Numbered from the stretch's first letter, positions 9,701 to 17,621 are shown. The stretch: DNA of 64,000 nucleotides from an uncultured Mailhella sp. (GCF_944324995.1 NZ_CALUYL010000005.1:39654-103653); one strand, 5' to 3'. The notes: generated by a model from the sequence alone, not told the origin. Translations and numbers: made by a program.

Positions 9701-10050
9701 CCGTCGTCGTGAACGTCGCCGGAATGCCGGAAGAACGGCACGGGCAGCCACTTGCCGAGCCACGGCCCGAAATGCTTTTCGGCCTGCACGGTGTAGTAGT
9801 CCTCGCCGAGGTACTCGCCCCGTCCGTCGGGATTGAGCAGGTAGCCTTCTTCGGGATCTTCCATGAGCTCGCACAGCTGCACGCTTTCTCCGTCTTTCTG
9901 TGCGCCGCCGTCGGGCAGGGAGACTTCCTGCTCCACAAAGGTTTTCTTTATCTTGCGCGCCTTTTCGGGCGGCAGCTCGAAATCGAGAAACTGCGGCAGC
10001 CCGTAAGGGATGAGACTTACCGTGTCCTTATATTCCGGCATTTGATGCAT
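6778..10050 (-). CDS. srfB: SrfB-family actin/Hsp70-like ATPase
   Basis: This 1090-residue protein matches the architecture of SrfB-family virulence factors. A phosphate-binding loop reads DIGNSRST at 279-286 and a second reads DIGGGTTD at 635-642. A later LLTGRPS segment (about 845) resembles the adenosine motif of the actin/Hsp70/sugar-kinase fold. Residues 1-270 are a family-specific N-terminal region. It is probably a cytoplasmic ATPase working with SrfC, its operon neighbour. The start at 10050 (MHQMPEY) follows a GGAGAT ribosome-binding site and leaves 15 bp to the upstream gene. The family assignment is good; the molecular role of SrfB is not established. Confidence 0.83.
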   Translation of the reverse strand: MHQMPEYKDTVSLIPYGLPQFLDFELPPEKARKIKKTFVEQEVSLPDGGAQKDGESVQLCELMEDPEEGYLLNPDGRGEYLGEDYYTVQAEKHFGPWLGKWLPVPFFRHSGDVHDDGLPRFRSGPTNWARAYVTRVPSAADPEIFNWRVVLAFDMQVEEPQNGRHAALSPDDVTARAVCSLADRERDNSWFLTEGWVDGWLHSLWEDYFLDRAHRNERPRCIGEKENHLDYLASYLVYLQFLQAAIGHLNVRIVNLSGTQDKASDSQSTDTIDVDLILDIGNSRSTGILVENQPSKITDLNDSYRLQLRDLSHPENFYAEPFETRVEFSKADFGSMAFSKRSGRRSNAFTWVSPVRTGPEASRLAGLSSNAEGTSGMTSPKRYLWDQDKSSNLWYFNRANVTDREELVSSNSICRYLNNEGTPVSCVRELNPTGEAPAAKSYLANLFNATLPGCRNQDALPANQPRFSRSSMMMFLFMELIQQALVTINSPAQRYRRPYPDMPRRLRSIIFTVPPGMPFAEQRIYRRWAYAAVNILWEALGWKKIFYAEPPSGKGGRLRAADGGTRDFRMNPEIRCRWDEATCTQLVYLYNEINRNYQGDAHLFFESMGRLRTVPQEFAPAQTEVKPTLRVATIDIGGGTTDLSVTTYVLANDKSSTNRIWPKQEMRDGFNFGGDDVLKTVVSDIVCRAIMEGLVKRGVEKSAADMAIRDMFGKKSDNTRVQNNRIQFLRQVALPIAYEILAEYEKKDLHDVSGEINVSVRSLFRGKDGAGSGIGAAQPQQSVVDFFNETLQTRCGIAIDVMDMELNVRCSEVDKAVSGSVSAVLNGMGEVISAYDCDALLLTGRPSCWNAVVRQVFAMLPVAPDRVIPMHTYRVGPWYPFANNTGRITDPKTTVVTGAILCALAENSIEGFVFDSSRLELKSTAQYIGELDVQGSLSREKVWFPNLHPDKARGEDKYTKVVEFSAPITIGFRQLEVPRWTATRCWRMEFADEEARHAAQGHTPYEVKVQFVIPEQDEGLDDIPETGRDIKAKLDEPQIDYSDPEAVQERRMNGGQMELVRVPGRPVRILLRTLGKKDEEGCWMDTGILF

Positions 10051-10065
10051 GACCAGGATCTCCTT

Positions 10066-12321
10066 CTACTTCAGGCGGATAAACGACGCGCCGTACCAGC
10101 TGATGCCGCCATTCTTGCCGTTGCAGAGTGCCTGACCGCCCTGGTCGTAGCACTCGATGTAACTCTTGTGATAGCCGGATCTGTTGTCCTTCGCGCGAAA
10201 ATCGGACGTATTGATGCGCAGCACGCCCTTCTTGTAGGTGGCGTGGGCGGAAGCGTCGTAGCGGCGGCCCGAGAGCTCGCGCACCGCGGCCGTGCCCTTG
10301 CCGTTCTTGTCGAAGCGGAACTCCACCACCACAGGCTGATTGTCGGTCACGCGGGCAAGCCCGGTGTTGCAGCGCCAGTGCCCTTCAAGGAAGGACATGG
10401 TGTCGTCCTTGGGCGGCAGCGAAAGCGCGCTGCCCCGCGAAGACGAGGACGAGGCCGACTTCGACGACGACGCCTTCGACGCGGCGCTGCGGCTCTCCGC
10501 CGCTGCGGACATCTTGCTCGACGCGGCCGCGCTGTTGTCCGAAAGCTGGGCCAGCATGCCTGCGATGTCCACGTTGCCGCCCGCCGCCTGACCGGAATCC
10601 GCCTGCGCCGAAGAGGCGGCCTTGTCCGCGGAGGCTGCGCCCGGAGTTTCGGGAGCCACGGGCAGCAGCTCTTCCATATTCAGCTGGCGTTCCTGCTGAT
10701 CCAGAGAATCCTTGGACACGAGCTGTCCGTCTTCCACGCGCGTCCAGCCGTTGGACACGTCGCACATGAGCTCGGACGACGCGCCCTTGCGGCATTCCAT
10801 GAACGTGGGATAGTAGCCCTGACCGCTGCCGTTGTCGTAGGCGTCGGTCTTCACGCGCAGGGAGCCGTCGGGCATGCTGCCGGCCTCGGCGTCGGCCTTG
10901 AAGTCCTTGCCGGAGCCGTCGCGGATCACCGAGTAGCCGCGTCCGTTCTTGTCGAAATGAAATTCGAGAGCCACGCTCTGACCGTCGCTCTTGCGGGCCA
11001 GATCGCGACTGAAGCGCCAGTCGCCTTCCAGCGCGGACACTGGGTCGGAACCGGAAGTCGCGCGGGCCTTTTCGGCCTGTTCCATGACCACGGGCGGAAG
11101 TTCCGCGCCGCCGGAGGAAAGCTCGGCGTACTGCTGCGCGCCTGCGCCGGAAGAAGCGCTCTGACCGGCGCTCTGACGGGCCGCGCTCTTCTTTGCGCCG
11201 CCGGCCGAGGCCGCCTTGTCCGCGCGGCTCGAAGAGGCCTTCTTCGAGGGCTCGCCCATCAGGCGTTCGCCTTCCCAGGCGGAAAAGCCGTCCGTGCCGC
11301 GGCACAGCGCCGCGCCGTCGCTGTTTTCGCATTCCATGAATTCGGGATAGTACACCTGCGAGGACTCGGGATTCGTGTAGGGCGTGGTCTGAATCTTGAG
11401 CACGCCGTCGCTCATCGAAGCCGCAGCCTCGGCCGTGTGCCGCACGTTCTTGTCATCGGTGAACGCGGCAACGCCGCGTCCGTTTCCGTCAAAGGAAAAA
11501 TCCGCGCGCAGTCTGCCGCCGTCCGGCCGCACGAACATGCGGTCGAAACTCCAGTCGCCCGCAAGGAACGACGCATCTTCCGCGCCTTCGGGAATGACCA
11601 GCGGCTCGCCCTTCACGTCGCTGCGCTTGTCGCCGGGGCGAAGTCCGGTCACGGCGTCGAGCGCGGCCTGCTTCGCCGCGTCTTCGGCGGCAGCCTGAGC
11701 GCCTTCCGCACTCTTCGCGTCGGCGCCCTTCTGCGCGTCGGCCTCGTCGGCCGCATTCTTCGCATCGGAGCCGTCACTTGCATCAGCCTTGCCGGACTGG
11801 GCGTCGTCCTTTTCGGAAGGCAGCACCAGCGGCTCGCCTTCTTCGGCCTGCGCCGCATCATTCGCGGAGCTCTGCGCCTTTTGCGCCGCACTCTGCGCCT
11901 TTTCGGCAGCCTGCGCCGCTTCTTCCGCGGCCTTCTTTGCCGCATCGGCACGGCCGGACTCTCCGGCCTTCTTCGCCGCGGCCGCCGCCTTCTGCGCGTC
12001 TTCGGCCGAGCTTCCGGCCTCGTCGGCCGCCTGCCTTGCCGCTTCCGCCGCCCGGCGCGCCGCGTCGCTCTGCTTTTCCTCAGCGCTCTTCTGCGCTTCC
12101 TCCGCAGCCTTGTTCGCCGCTTCCGCGGCCTGCTGCGCCGCTTCCGCCGACTTCAGCGCCTCGGACACCTCGCCGCCCGCATCGGGCTGCGATTCCTGCG
12201 CGGCCTGCTCCTGCGCCCCGCCCTTCGAGGCCAGACGCAGACTGTTGGCAAACACCGGAGCAGGCATGATCAGCGACGCGGCCACGACGGCGCAGCCTAT
12301 GGACTTCCACAACGCGCTCAT
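10066..12321 (-). CDS. Exported protein with Ala-rich coiled coil and three tandem ~105-residue repeat domains
   Basis: This 751-residue protein has a signal peptide ending at VFA-NS (about residue 26). A long Ala/Glu/Lys helical region (about 30-215) is followed by three copies of the same domain, each starting with F/L-L-x-G-x-W: FLAGDWSF, ALEGDWRF and FLEGHWRC. Each copy continues with an FDxNGRG-type turn and a YYPEFMEC/YYPTFMEC/YHKSYIEC strand, with a second Cys nearby. They look like small disulfide-containing beta domains. Linkers are Ser/Ala-rich. A fourth, diverged copy ends the next upstream protein. It is predicted periplasmic or envelope-associated. The stop-start overlap with the SrfA-like gene is 4 bp. 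Confidence 0.75.
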   Translation of the reverse strand: MSALWKSIGCAVVAASLIMPAPVFANSLRLASKGGAQEQAAQESQPDAGGEVSEALKSAEAAQQAAEAANKAAEEAQKSAEEKQSDAARRAAEAARQAADEAGSSAEDAQKAAAAAKKAGESGRADAAKKAAEEAAQAAEKAQSAAQKAQSSANDAAQAEEGEPLVLPSEKDDAQSGKADASDGSDAKNAADEADAQKGADAKSAEGAQAAAEDAAKQAALDAVTGLRPGDKRSDVKGEPLVIPEGAEDASFLAGDWSFDRMFVRPDGGRLRADFSFDGNGRGVAAFTDDKNVRHTAEAAASMSDGVLKIQTTPYTNPESSQVYYPEFMECENSDGAALCRGTDGFSAWEGERLMGEPSKKASSSRADKAASAGGAKKSAARQSAGQSASSGAGAQQYAELSSGGAELPPVVMEQAEKARATSGSDPVSALEGDWRFSRDLARKSDGQSVALEFHFDKNGRGYSVIRDGSGKDFKADAEAGSMPDGSLRVKTDAYDNGSGQGYYPTFMECRKGASSELMCDVSNGWTRVEDGQLVSKDSLDQQERQLNMEELLPVAPETPGAASADKAASSAQADSGQAAGGNVDIAGMLAQLSDNSAAASSKMSAAAESRSAASKASSSKSASSSSSRGSALSLPPKDDTMSFLEGHWRCNTGLARVTDNQPVVVEFRFDKNGKGTAAVRELSGRRYDASAHATYKKGVLRINTSDFRAKDNRSGYHKSYIECYDQGGQALCNGKNGGISWYGASFIRLK

Positions 12322-13439
12322 TGCGCACCTCCTCCGACATTGATTTCAATATGCCAGGACTCGCCGTTGCTGTTGGTGCCGGTGCAGGACTTCTCGCCCT
12401 TCACGCACACCAGAGAAAACGGATGATAATTGTTGCCGTTCGGGCACACCATCTCGCTCATCTCGAACACCACCGTGTTGCCCGGGCCGTGCTTGGCCGC
12501 CACCGTGCCTTCGCAGGTCTGCGAGGGTTCGGTCACGTAGCTCGTGCCCCTGCCGTCCTCGCCGGGAAAGTTCAGACGCAGATTCACGTTCTCGTTGTTC
12601 TCGTTGGCCAGCACGCCGTCGGCCTTCATGTCGCCCTTCAAAAACGCAAACGACGTGTCCGGCGCAGGCTCGTCCTTCTGATTCATGAAGAACCACGCCG
12701 CAGCCGCAATCAGCAGCACCACGATCGCCGCCACAATGGGAAGCAGCTTCGACGACTTCTTTTCCGGCTCCTTCTTCACTTGCGGGGCAGGCGCAGGCTC
12801 CGGCTTCGGCGCAGGTTCCGGTTTCGGCTCGGGCGCGGGCTGCGGAGCAGGTTCCGGCTCGGGCTTCTCCTCCTCGGGCACGGCAAAGGGCATGGCCGCC
12901 GGCGTCGGCACAGGCGCGGGCTGCGTCTGCGCCTTGTCTTCGGCTATGGTCTTCTCTATCTGCTTGATGAGCTTTCTGCCTTCCTCAACCACGCTGCTGT
13001 CGCCTTCGGAAAATCCCCAGCCCACCAGAACCGGCTTTCCGTTCACCGCGTACAGGTATTCGATTCCCGGCACAAGCACCGCTTTTTCCAGAATGTCCGC
13101 ATAGTTGCGATACGTCTGACTCCGGGTTTCCGAACGCAGTCCCTCCGCGTAGTCGTGCAGAGACTCAAACATTTCCCGGAACCTTTGCAGCACCTGCTGC
13201 CGCTCCTCACGGGGAAGCTCCATCACGCGCACGGCCTTGCCTTCTTCGTCGGCATACCAGTCAATGGTGCGTCCGCCGTCCACAGGCTCGGCAAACAGCG
13301 ACAGGTAATCCTCGCCAAGCTTGCCGTCGAGCTCCAGAATGCTCCGAATCTGATGCAGCATTCTGTAAATATCGTTGCCGCCCACCTGCGCTACGGTCAG
13401 GCCGCTCCTCTCCGTTGTCGTGATGTAATTGTTTCCCAT
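12318..13439 (-). CDS. SrfA-like membrane protein, first core gene of the Srf operon
   Basis: This 373-residue protein has a cytoplasmic N-terminal domain (1-150) containing GGRTIDWYADEEG, which resembles from memory the IDWYA region of SrfA-family proteins. A Pro/Glu/Ala-rich linker follows (about 165-230), then one transmembrane segment (LLPIVAAIVVLLIAAAAWFF, about 235-255). The C-terminal periplasmic domain begins FLKGDMKADG and contains DGRGTSYV and two paired Cys. It is a diverged member of the repeat domain found three times in the neighbouring protein. AAGGA lies 7 bases before the ATG. The position next to srfB and srfC supports the SrfA assignment, which a profile search should confirm. 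Confidence 0.65.
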   Translation of the reverse strand: MGNNYITTTERSGLTVAQVGGNDIYRMLHQIRSILELDGKLGEDYLSLFAEPVDGGRTIDWYADEEGKAVRVMELPREERQQVLQRFREMFESLHDYAEGLRSETRSQTYRNYADILEKAVLVPGIEYLYAVNGKPVLVGWGFSEGDSSVVEEGRKLIKQIEKTIAEDKAQTQPAPVPTPAAMPFAVPEEEKPEPEPAPQPAPEPKPEPAPKPEPAPAPQVKKEPEKKSSKLLPIVAAIVVLLIAAAAWFFMNQKDEPAPDTSFAFLKGDMKADGVLANENNENVNLRLNFPGEDGRGTSYVTEPSQTCEGTVAAKHGPGNTVVFEMSEMVCPNGNNYHPFSLVCVKGEKSCTGTNSNGESWHIEINVGGGAQ

Positions 13440-13496
13440 GACTCAATCCTTAATGATGCGGGCCTGGCAGACGACCCTTTCTGCAATACGCCCAAA

Positions 13497-13522
13497 GTCC
13501 CGTCCGGTGTTCCGGACGGGAC
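13497..13522 (-). terminator. Perfect 11-bp hairpin between the lipoprotein gene and the SrfA-like gene
   Basis: GTCCCGTCCGG at 13497-13507 pairs exactly with CCGGACGGGAC at 13512-13522 around a 4-base loop. Only three T residues follow on the minus strand. It would act as a weak terminator, attenuator or RNA-processing site that lets the upstream lipoprotein gene be expressed more than the downstream operon. Confidence 0.55.
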
Positions 13523-13564
13523 CATAACGCCGCGCCTTTCGGCTTTCGGTTCCCGGAATCTCGA

Positions 13565-14383
13565 TCAGGCGAGCTTGCCAGCCACGCCGAAAAGCTGATC
13601 CACGGACGCCATCGCATCCTGATATTCCTTTTCGGTCTGGCCCTTGGCCTTGTTCACGCGGTTGGCGTCGTTCTGCACCTTGGTCTTCTGGCTGTTCGTC
13701 GCGGAACGGATCTTCTGCAGATCCTTCTTGGCCTGGCGCTGCTTGGCCTTGGCCAGCATCTGATCTTCCTGTTCCTGCTGCTTGATGAACGATTCACCGT
13801 CGGCAAGACGTTCGTCCATTCTGGTCTGGCTGCCGGCCCAGTAGGTATTGATGTTCTCAATGCCGGCCTGGATTTCCTTCATGCGGGCAAGGAAGTCTTC
13901 CTTGGAAATCTTCTTCGCCTTGGCCGCCTTGCGCAGAGCCACGATCTGATCGCTGTAGCACTTGTAGGCTCTTTCCACGGACGCGCGTTCAATATCCCAG
14001 TCTCTGGCGTTCTCGCCGAGTATCTTCTGGTATTCCGCCAGACGTTCGTTTCTGTCGCTGATCTTGCTCAGGCGGGCCTGGAAAAAGCCCACCATGCCGC
14101 CGGCCACGGCTCCGGCCGCCGCACCAACCGCAGCGCCCTTCCAGTCGCCCTTGGCAATGCCGCCGATCACCGCGCCGCCGAGCGCGCCGAGCACCGCGCC
14201 CGTGGCCGCGCCCTTCACTTCCTGCGTGTTGTCCTGATCCTTGCACAGCTTGGCTATGGGATCATAGCACTCGGGATAATACTGCGCCTGAAAGACGGGA
14301 GCCGTCTGCTTGGGACCGCAGCCGACCAGAGAAAAGGTCAGCGCTACAGACACAGCCCACACCAGGGCTTTGGACATTTTCAT
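13565..14383 (-). CDS. Glycine-zipper lipoprotein
   Basis: This 272-residue protein has a lipoprotein signal: a hydrophobic core followed by the lipobox LVGC near residue 20. The ATG at 14383 is chosen because GAGGAGG lies 5 bases upstream; an extension to 14404 has no better site. A glycine-zipper segment at about 65-105 (repeated GxxxG such as AAAGAVAGGMVG) may insert in a membrane. The rest is charged and helical, probably coiled coil. Similar lipoproteins with glycine zippers sit in the outer membrane. It heads the Srf-type operon but is separated from it by a hairpin, so it may be made in excess. Confidence 0.75.
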   Translation of the reverse strand: MKMSKALVWAVSVALTFSLVGCGPKQTAPVFQAQYYPECYDPIAKLCKDQDNTQEVKGAATGAVLGALGGAVIGGIAKGDWKGAAVGAAAGAVAGGMVGFFQARLSKISDRNERLAEYQKILGENARDWDIERASVERAYKCYSDQIVALRKAAKAKKISKEDFLARMKEIQAGIENINTYWAGSQTRMDERLADGESFIKQQEQEDQMLAKAKQRQAKKDLQKIRSATNSQKTKVQNDANRVNKAKGQTEKEYQDAMASVDQLFGVAGKLA

Positions 14384-14404
14384 AAAAACCTCCTCAAAAA
14401 CCAA

Positions 14405-15548
14405 TCATTTAAACGCAAGAGCCCTGTCCCCCTGCGGAACAGAGCCCTACCGAACAAGCAGATCGCGCAGCGAGTCCTGCAGATGGCTTAAAAAACGAAT
14501 TGCGGAGTTTTTTATAAGAAATCATATAATTCACCAATTTAATTATATTAATGAAATATAAAAACATCTGATCCCTGCGAAATCCGCAAGTTTTCGGACC
14601 AACTGCCTTTTTATAATCCCTGCGAACAGAACCGGTCAAGAGGCAACAGGATTTTTTTTCGGCATGCGACGCCGAACTGCATCCGATTTCCCCTGTTTTC
14701 TCCAAAGTATCAGAGATCATCCTCGTGCATTGCTCCTCAATGCAGACAATATTCTGTCGCATCCCTGTCGGAATTTTAGCGGCATCTTTTGTTTATACAT
14801 CATTAACATATTGATATAACAGTAAAAAATAATATCTGTACCACCTTTTCCGTCAGAAGAGGAAAAGCGCGCCCCGCAGCGTCGAACGCATATGCCCCTG
14901 CGTTTGTCTGCAACGACGCATCAAAAACAACGGCTGCGTCTTCTGTTTGCCTCGCCTGTCCGGGCGACCTCCGCAAGACGCCGACAAGACGTCCGGCCGT
15001 GCGGCAACGGCCGGTCTTGCCCGTTTCTGCCTCCCGAGCGAGCTGCGGCGTCATCGCCGCGCCGGGCGCTCCCTCCGCCCCTGCGACGCCTCACGCGCGC
15101 CCCGCTCCTGCCGCACACGCGGCTTCGTCCGCGAGCGCTTCGACCTGCGTTTTCCGAGAGCGCGGCTCGTCCCTTGCCGAGCCTCGAAACGCCCCGCCGT
15201 TTTTCGCAGACTCGCACGCTTCTGCCGCTCCGCCCCTCCGGCGGACGCCGGGCAGGTCGTAAGTCGGGGATTCCCGAAAGCCGCAGAGGCCGCCACGCCT
15301 TTCCACGAAAGTTTTCCGCAGGCGCGAAGGCATGCTTCGGGCGGAACCGCTCGCCCGCTCCGAGAAAGGCGCTTTTCCACAGCCTCGGAAGCATTCCCCG
15401 CCGGATGATCGCCGCTGGGCCTTTGATTCGCGTTGTCCAAGCCCCCGGGGAGTTCTGCACCCTCCGTCCGCTCACAGGACGAACCGGCCTTCCTCGAAGG
15501 CGCACAACCTCATTCCGCGGCATTCCCATTTTTTCTTCCCCCCTGCTC
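14405..15548. other. Intergenic region without a convincing gene
   Basis: The first 450 bases are unusually AT-rich for this genome and probably carry promoters. From about 14,880 to 15,540 the DNA is GC-rich and open in several frames, but every reading is Arg/Pro/Ala-rich with no domain, ribosome-binding site or sensible amino acid composition. No RNA gene was recognised. Confidence 0.5.
14511..14537 (-). promoter_or_regulatory. Candidate promoter for the Srf operon
   Basis: On the minus strand TTGGTG (14537-14532) and TATAAA (14516-14511) are separated by 15 bases. They lie in a strongly AT-rich block (14,500-14,580) just upstream of the lipoprotein gene. Several other TATAAT-like hexamers lie in the same block, so the exact start site is uncertain. 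Confidence 0.35.
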
Positions 15549-15580
15549 TTGACATATTTCAACTTTTGTTGAACTGTTCA
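15549..15580 (+). promoter_or_regulatory. arsR promoter and ArsR operator
   Basis: A consensus -35 box TTGACA lies at 15549-15554. Overlapping the promoter is the inverted repeat TTCAAC-TTTT-GTTGAA (15558-15573), followed by another TTCA. This resembles ArsR/SmtB operators. No clear -10 hexamer is seen at the ideal spacing. A related ATATTTCAA block recurs before the permease gene at 15959. Confidence 0.6.
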
Positions 15581-15583
15581 CCC

Positions 15584-15934
15584 ATGGAAAGCAAAAGCGC
15601 CAGCAAAATCTTTGAAGCCCTCTCGTCGGACGTGCGTCTCGACGTGTTCCGTCTGCTCGTGAAAAACGCGCCCGACGGTCTTGTGGCCGGCGACATTTCG
15701 CGGCTTCTGGACATTCCCGCCACCAACCTGTCCTTCCACCTGAAGGCGCTGGTGCAGAGCGGGCTCGTCACCGTGGAACGCGAAGGCCGTTACATGCGCT
15801 ACAAGGCTTCCATCCCGCTCATGCTGGACATCATTGCCTACCTCACTTCGGAATGCTGTTCCGACAATCCGGAGTGCTGCCGCAAGTTCCGCAGGGAAAG
15901 TCACGTCGATCCCTGCTTTCTGCCCGAACGCTGA
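15584..15934 (+). CDS. arsR: ArsR-family arsenite-responsive repressor
   Basis: This 116-residue winged-helix repressor starts at the ATG at 15584; the frame is open further upstream but that part has no repressor-like sequence. The helix-turn-helix lies at about 33-62 (LVAGDISRLLDIPATNLSFH). The usual ELCVCDL metal site in the recognition helix is missing. Instead the C-terminus has Cys91-Cys92 and Cys98-Cys99 (ECCSDNPECC) plus Cys111, like the C-terminal As(III) site described for the Acidithiobacillus type of ArsR. It should repress this island until arsenite or a related trivalent metalloid binds. No Shine-Dalgarno sequence is visible before the start. Confidence 0.85.
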   Translation: MESKSASKIFEALSSDVRLDVFRLLVKNAPDGLVAGDISRLLDIPATNLSFHLKALVQSGLVTVEREGRYMRYKASIPLMLDIIAYLTSECCSDNPECCRKFRRESHVDPCFLPER

Positions 15935-15958
15935 GGGTCCGCCCTTCTTTCGCGCAGT

Positions 15959-15994
15959 ATATTTCAATAGTTCAACAAGTATCATTTAAAGGAG
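15959..15994 (+). promoter_or_regulatory. Second ArsR-like operator and ribosome-binding site before arsP
   Basis: ATATTTCAA at 15959-15967 repeats the arsR operator half and is followed by GTTCAAC at 15970-15976. A good AAAGGAG ribosome-binding site follows at 15988-15994. The site may allow separate arsenic control of the permease in addition to read-through from arsR. Confidence 0.4.
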
Positions 15995-16002
15995 CTTTTT
16001 CC

Positions 16003-17088
16003 ATGCGTATGACAGACGGCCGCGAGCCTGAACGCGGCACGGACGACAAGGAAGAAAAACGCTGGCTTCTGCGCTACGGCGCGACGATTGTTGTGCTGGC
16101 GGCGCTGTGGTGGACGGCCTATTCCTGCATTCAGAATGCGGCGGCATGGATCGTGTACGATGCTCTCGGCCTTGCGCGCGAGTCGCACCTCGGCGCGTCG
16201 CTGGAATTTTTCCTTTACGACACGGTGAAGATTCTGCTTCTGCTCGTCGCGCTCATCTATGTGATTTCCTGGCTGCGTGCCGCCCTCAACGCCGAGCGCG
16301 TGCGCGACTTTCTGGCGGGCAAGAAGCGCGGCATAGGCTACGCGCTCGGCGCCATGTTCGGCGCCGTCACGCCGTTCTGCTCCTGCTCCAGCGTGCCGCT
16401 CTTTCTCGGCTTCACCACGGCGGGCATTCCCATAGGCATCACCATGTCGTTTCTCATCACCTCGCCCATCATCAATGAGATCGCCGTGGTGCTGCTCTGG
16501 GGCCTGCTCGGCTGGAAGTTCACCGTGGTGTACGTGGCCGCAGGGCTTGCCGCAGGCATGATCGGCGGGCTCTTCATGGATTCCATCCGGGCCGGGCGCT
16601 GGCTCCAGCCCTTCGTGCTCGACGCCATGAAAACGCCCGTCATTCCCCTTTCGGGCGGAAGAAAACGGCTGACCGTGCGTGCGCGGCATACGTTCGCCCT
16701 CGGAGAAATGATCTCCATTTTCCGCCGCGTCTGGAAATGGGTCATCGTGGGCGTGGCAATCGGCGCAGCCCTGCACGGCCTCGTGCCCGCCAACTGGTTC
16801 GCCGAAAACCTCGGCGCGGGAGAGTGGTGGACCGTGCCCGCCGCCGTCATCGTGGGCATTCCCCTCTACTCCAACGTCACCGGCATCGTGCCCGTCATGG
16901 AAGGCCTGCTCACCAAGGGCATGCCCATAGGCACCACCATGGCCTTCTGCATGTCCGCCGTCGCCGCCAGCATCCCCGAAGTCGTCATGCTCAGACAGAT
17001 CATGACCGCAAAACTCCAGGCCGCCTTCATCGGCTACCTGTGGGTGGTTTTCACCCTCACCGGCTGGCTCCTCAACGCGCTGTTCTAA
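16003..17088 (+). CDS. arsP: ArsP-type permease (DUF318/PF03773 family)
   Basis: This 361-residue inner-membrane protein has about eight to ten hydrophobic segments. The family hallmark TPFCSCSSVPLFLGF lies near residues 118-132 and is followed by ITMSFLITSPIINEIAV. Characterised relatives export trivalent organoarsenicals, and others in the family are less certain. The start at 16003 (MRMTDGREPERG) has a strong Shine-Dalgarno site; the open frame upstream overlaps the end of arsR. Position directly after an arsenic-type arsR and before arsC supports a metalloid-efflux role. The substrate itself is inferred. Confidence 0.82.
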   Translation: MRMTDGREPERGTDDKEEKRWLLRYGATIVVLAALWWTAYSCIQNAAAWIVYDALGLARESHLGASLEFFLYDTVKILLLLVALIYVISWLRAALNAERVRDFLAGKKRGIGYALGAMFGAVTPFCSCSSVPLFLGFTTAGIPIGITMSFLITSPIINEIAVVLLWGLLGWKFTVVYVAAGLAAGMIGGLFMDSIRAGRWLQPFVLDAMKTPVIPLSGGRKRLTVRARHTFALGEMISIFRRVWKWVIVGVAIGAALHGLVPANWFAENLGAGEWWTVPAAVIVGIPLYSNVTGIVPVMEGLLTKGMPIGTTMAFCMSAVAASIPEVVMLRQIMTAKLQAAFIGYLWVVFTLTGWLLNALF

Positions 17089-17100
17089 GAGAGAGTTTGC

Positions 17101-17180
17101 GGGGGAAGGGAGAGCCCCCTTTTTCAAAAGGGGCTCTCCCTTCCCCCGCGCCCCCATCCCTCTTCCCCAAAACTTTTCAT
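17101..17180. repeat. GC-rich inverted repeat (family E, copy 1), also terminator-like
   Basis: The arms GGGGGAAGGGAGAGCCCC (17101-17118) and its complement (17130-17147) form an almost perfect 18-bp hairpin with an AT-rich apex. The flank continues CGCCCCCATC...CAAAACTTTT to about 17180. The same hairpin base plus flank occurs in opposite orientation at 25365-25456 with different stem sequence, and a half copy starts at 54190. It may end arsP transcription, but its recurrence marks it as a dispersed repeat. Confidence 0.7.
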
Positions 17181-17372
17181 TTCTGCCGTCAGGCTTCGCC
17201 TGCCGTCAGCCGAAGCGCAGCTACCGAGCAAAATTTCGGAGAAAGTCGATCAATGAGGCACTGAGAAACGTGCAAAGAAGCCTCGAAACTTTCCCCGGCA
17301 CTCTCTGCCCCCCGTTTCTTCCCTGCCGCGCCCTTTGCGGACGCGGCTACAAACTCCCATAAAGAGGTTGCC

Positions 17373-17621
17373 ATGATCATCAAAGTTTTCGGCCCCGGCT
17401 GCTCCAAGTGCAAAGAAACCGAACACATCGTCCGCGAGGCCGTGGAAGCCTCCGGCATGCCCGCCGACGTGGAAAAGGTGTCCGACCTGCGCGACATGAT
17501 GGCCGCAGGCGTTCTTTCCACCCCCGCCGTTTCCATCGACGGCGCGCTCGTCTGCTCCGGCCGTGTGCCCTCCAGAGAAGAAGTCGTCTCCTGGATCATG
17601 ACCGCAGCGGAAAAGGCATAA
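17373..17621 (+). CDS. Small thioredoxin-like protein with CxxC (redox-active disulfide protein 2 type)
   Basis: This 82-residue protein has a minimal thioredoxin fold with the active site CSKC near residues 10-13 and the cis-Pro in STPAVSID. There is no signal peptide, so it acts in the cytoplasm. An AGAGG ribosome-binding site precedes the ATG. Members of this family are often next to ArsP-type permeases, suggesting a role in reducing the metalloid, the permease or ArsC. The partner cannot be deduced from sequence. Confidence 0.85.
   Translation: MIIKVFGPGCSKCKETEHIVREAVEASGMPADVEKVSDLRDMMAAGVLSTPAVSIDGALVCSGRVPSREEVVSWIMTAAEKA

Noticed and set aside
6778..10050. Naming SrfB as DnaK/Hsp70
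   Set aside because: Only the two phosphate loops are shared with that fold. The long N-terminal region and overall length match the SrfB family and not Hsp70.
4948..12426. A 2,492-codon open frame on the plus strand opposite srfB, srfC and their neighbours
   Set aside because: It is the mirror of real genes with strong GC bias at the third codon position. Its composition (very rich in His, Arg, Gly, Ala) fits no protein, and it crosses several real genes.
14921..15562. A 213-codon minus-strand frame upstream of arsR
   Set aside because: It is Arg/Gly/Pro-rich throughout, has no domain, and opposing frames of equal length exist on the other strand. It also covers the arsR promoter.
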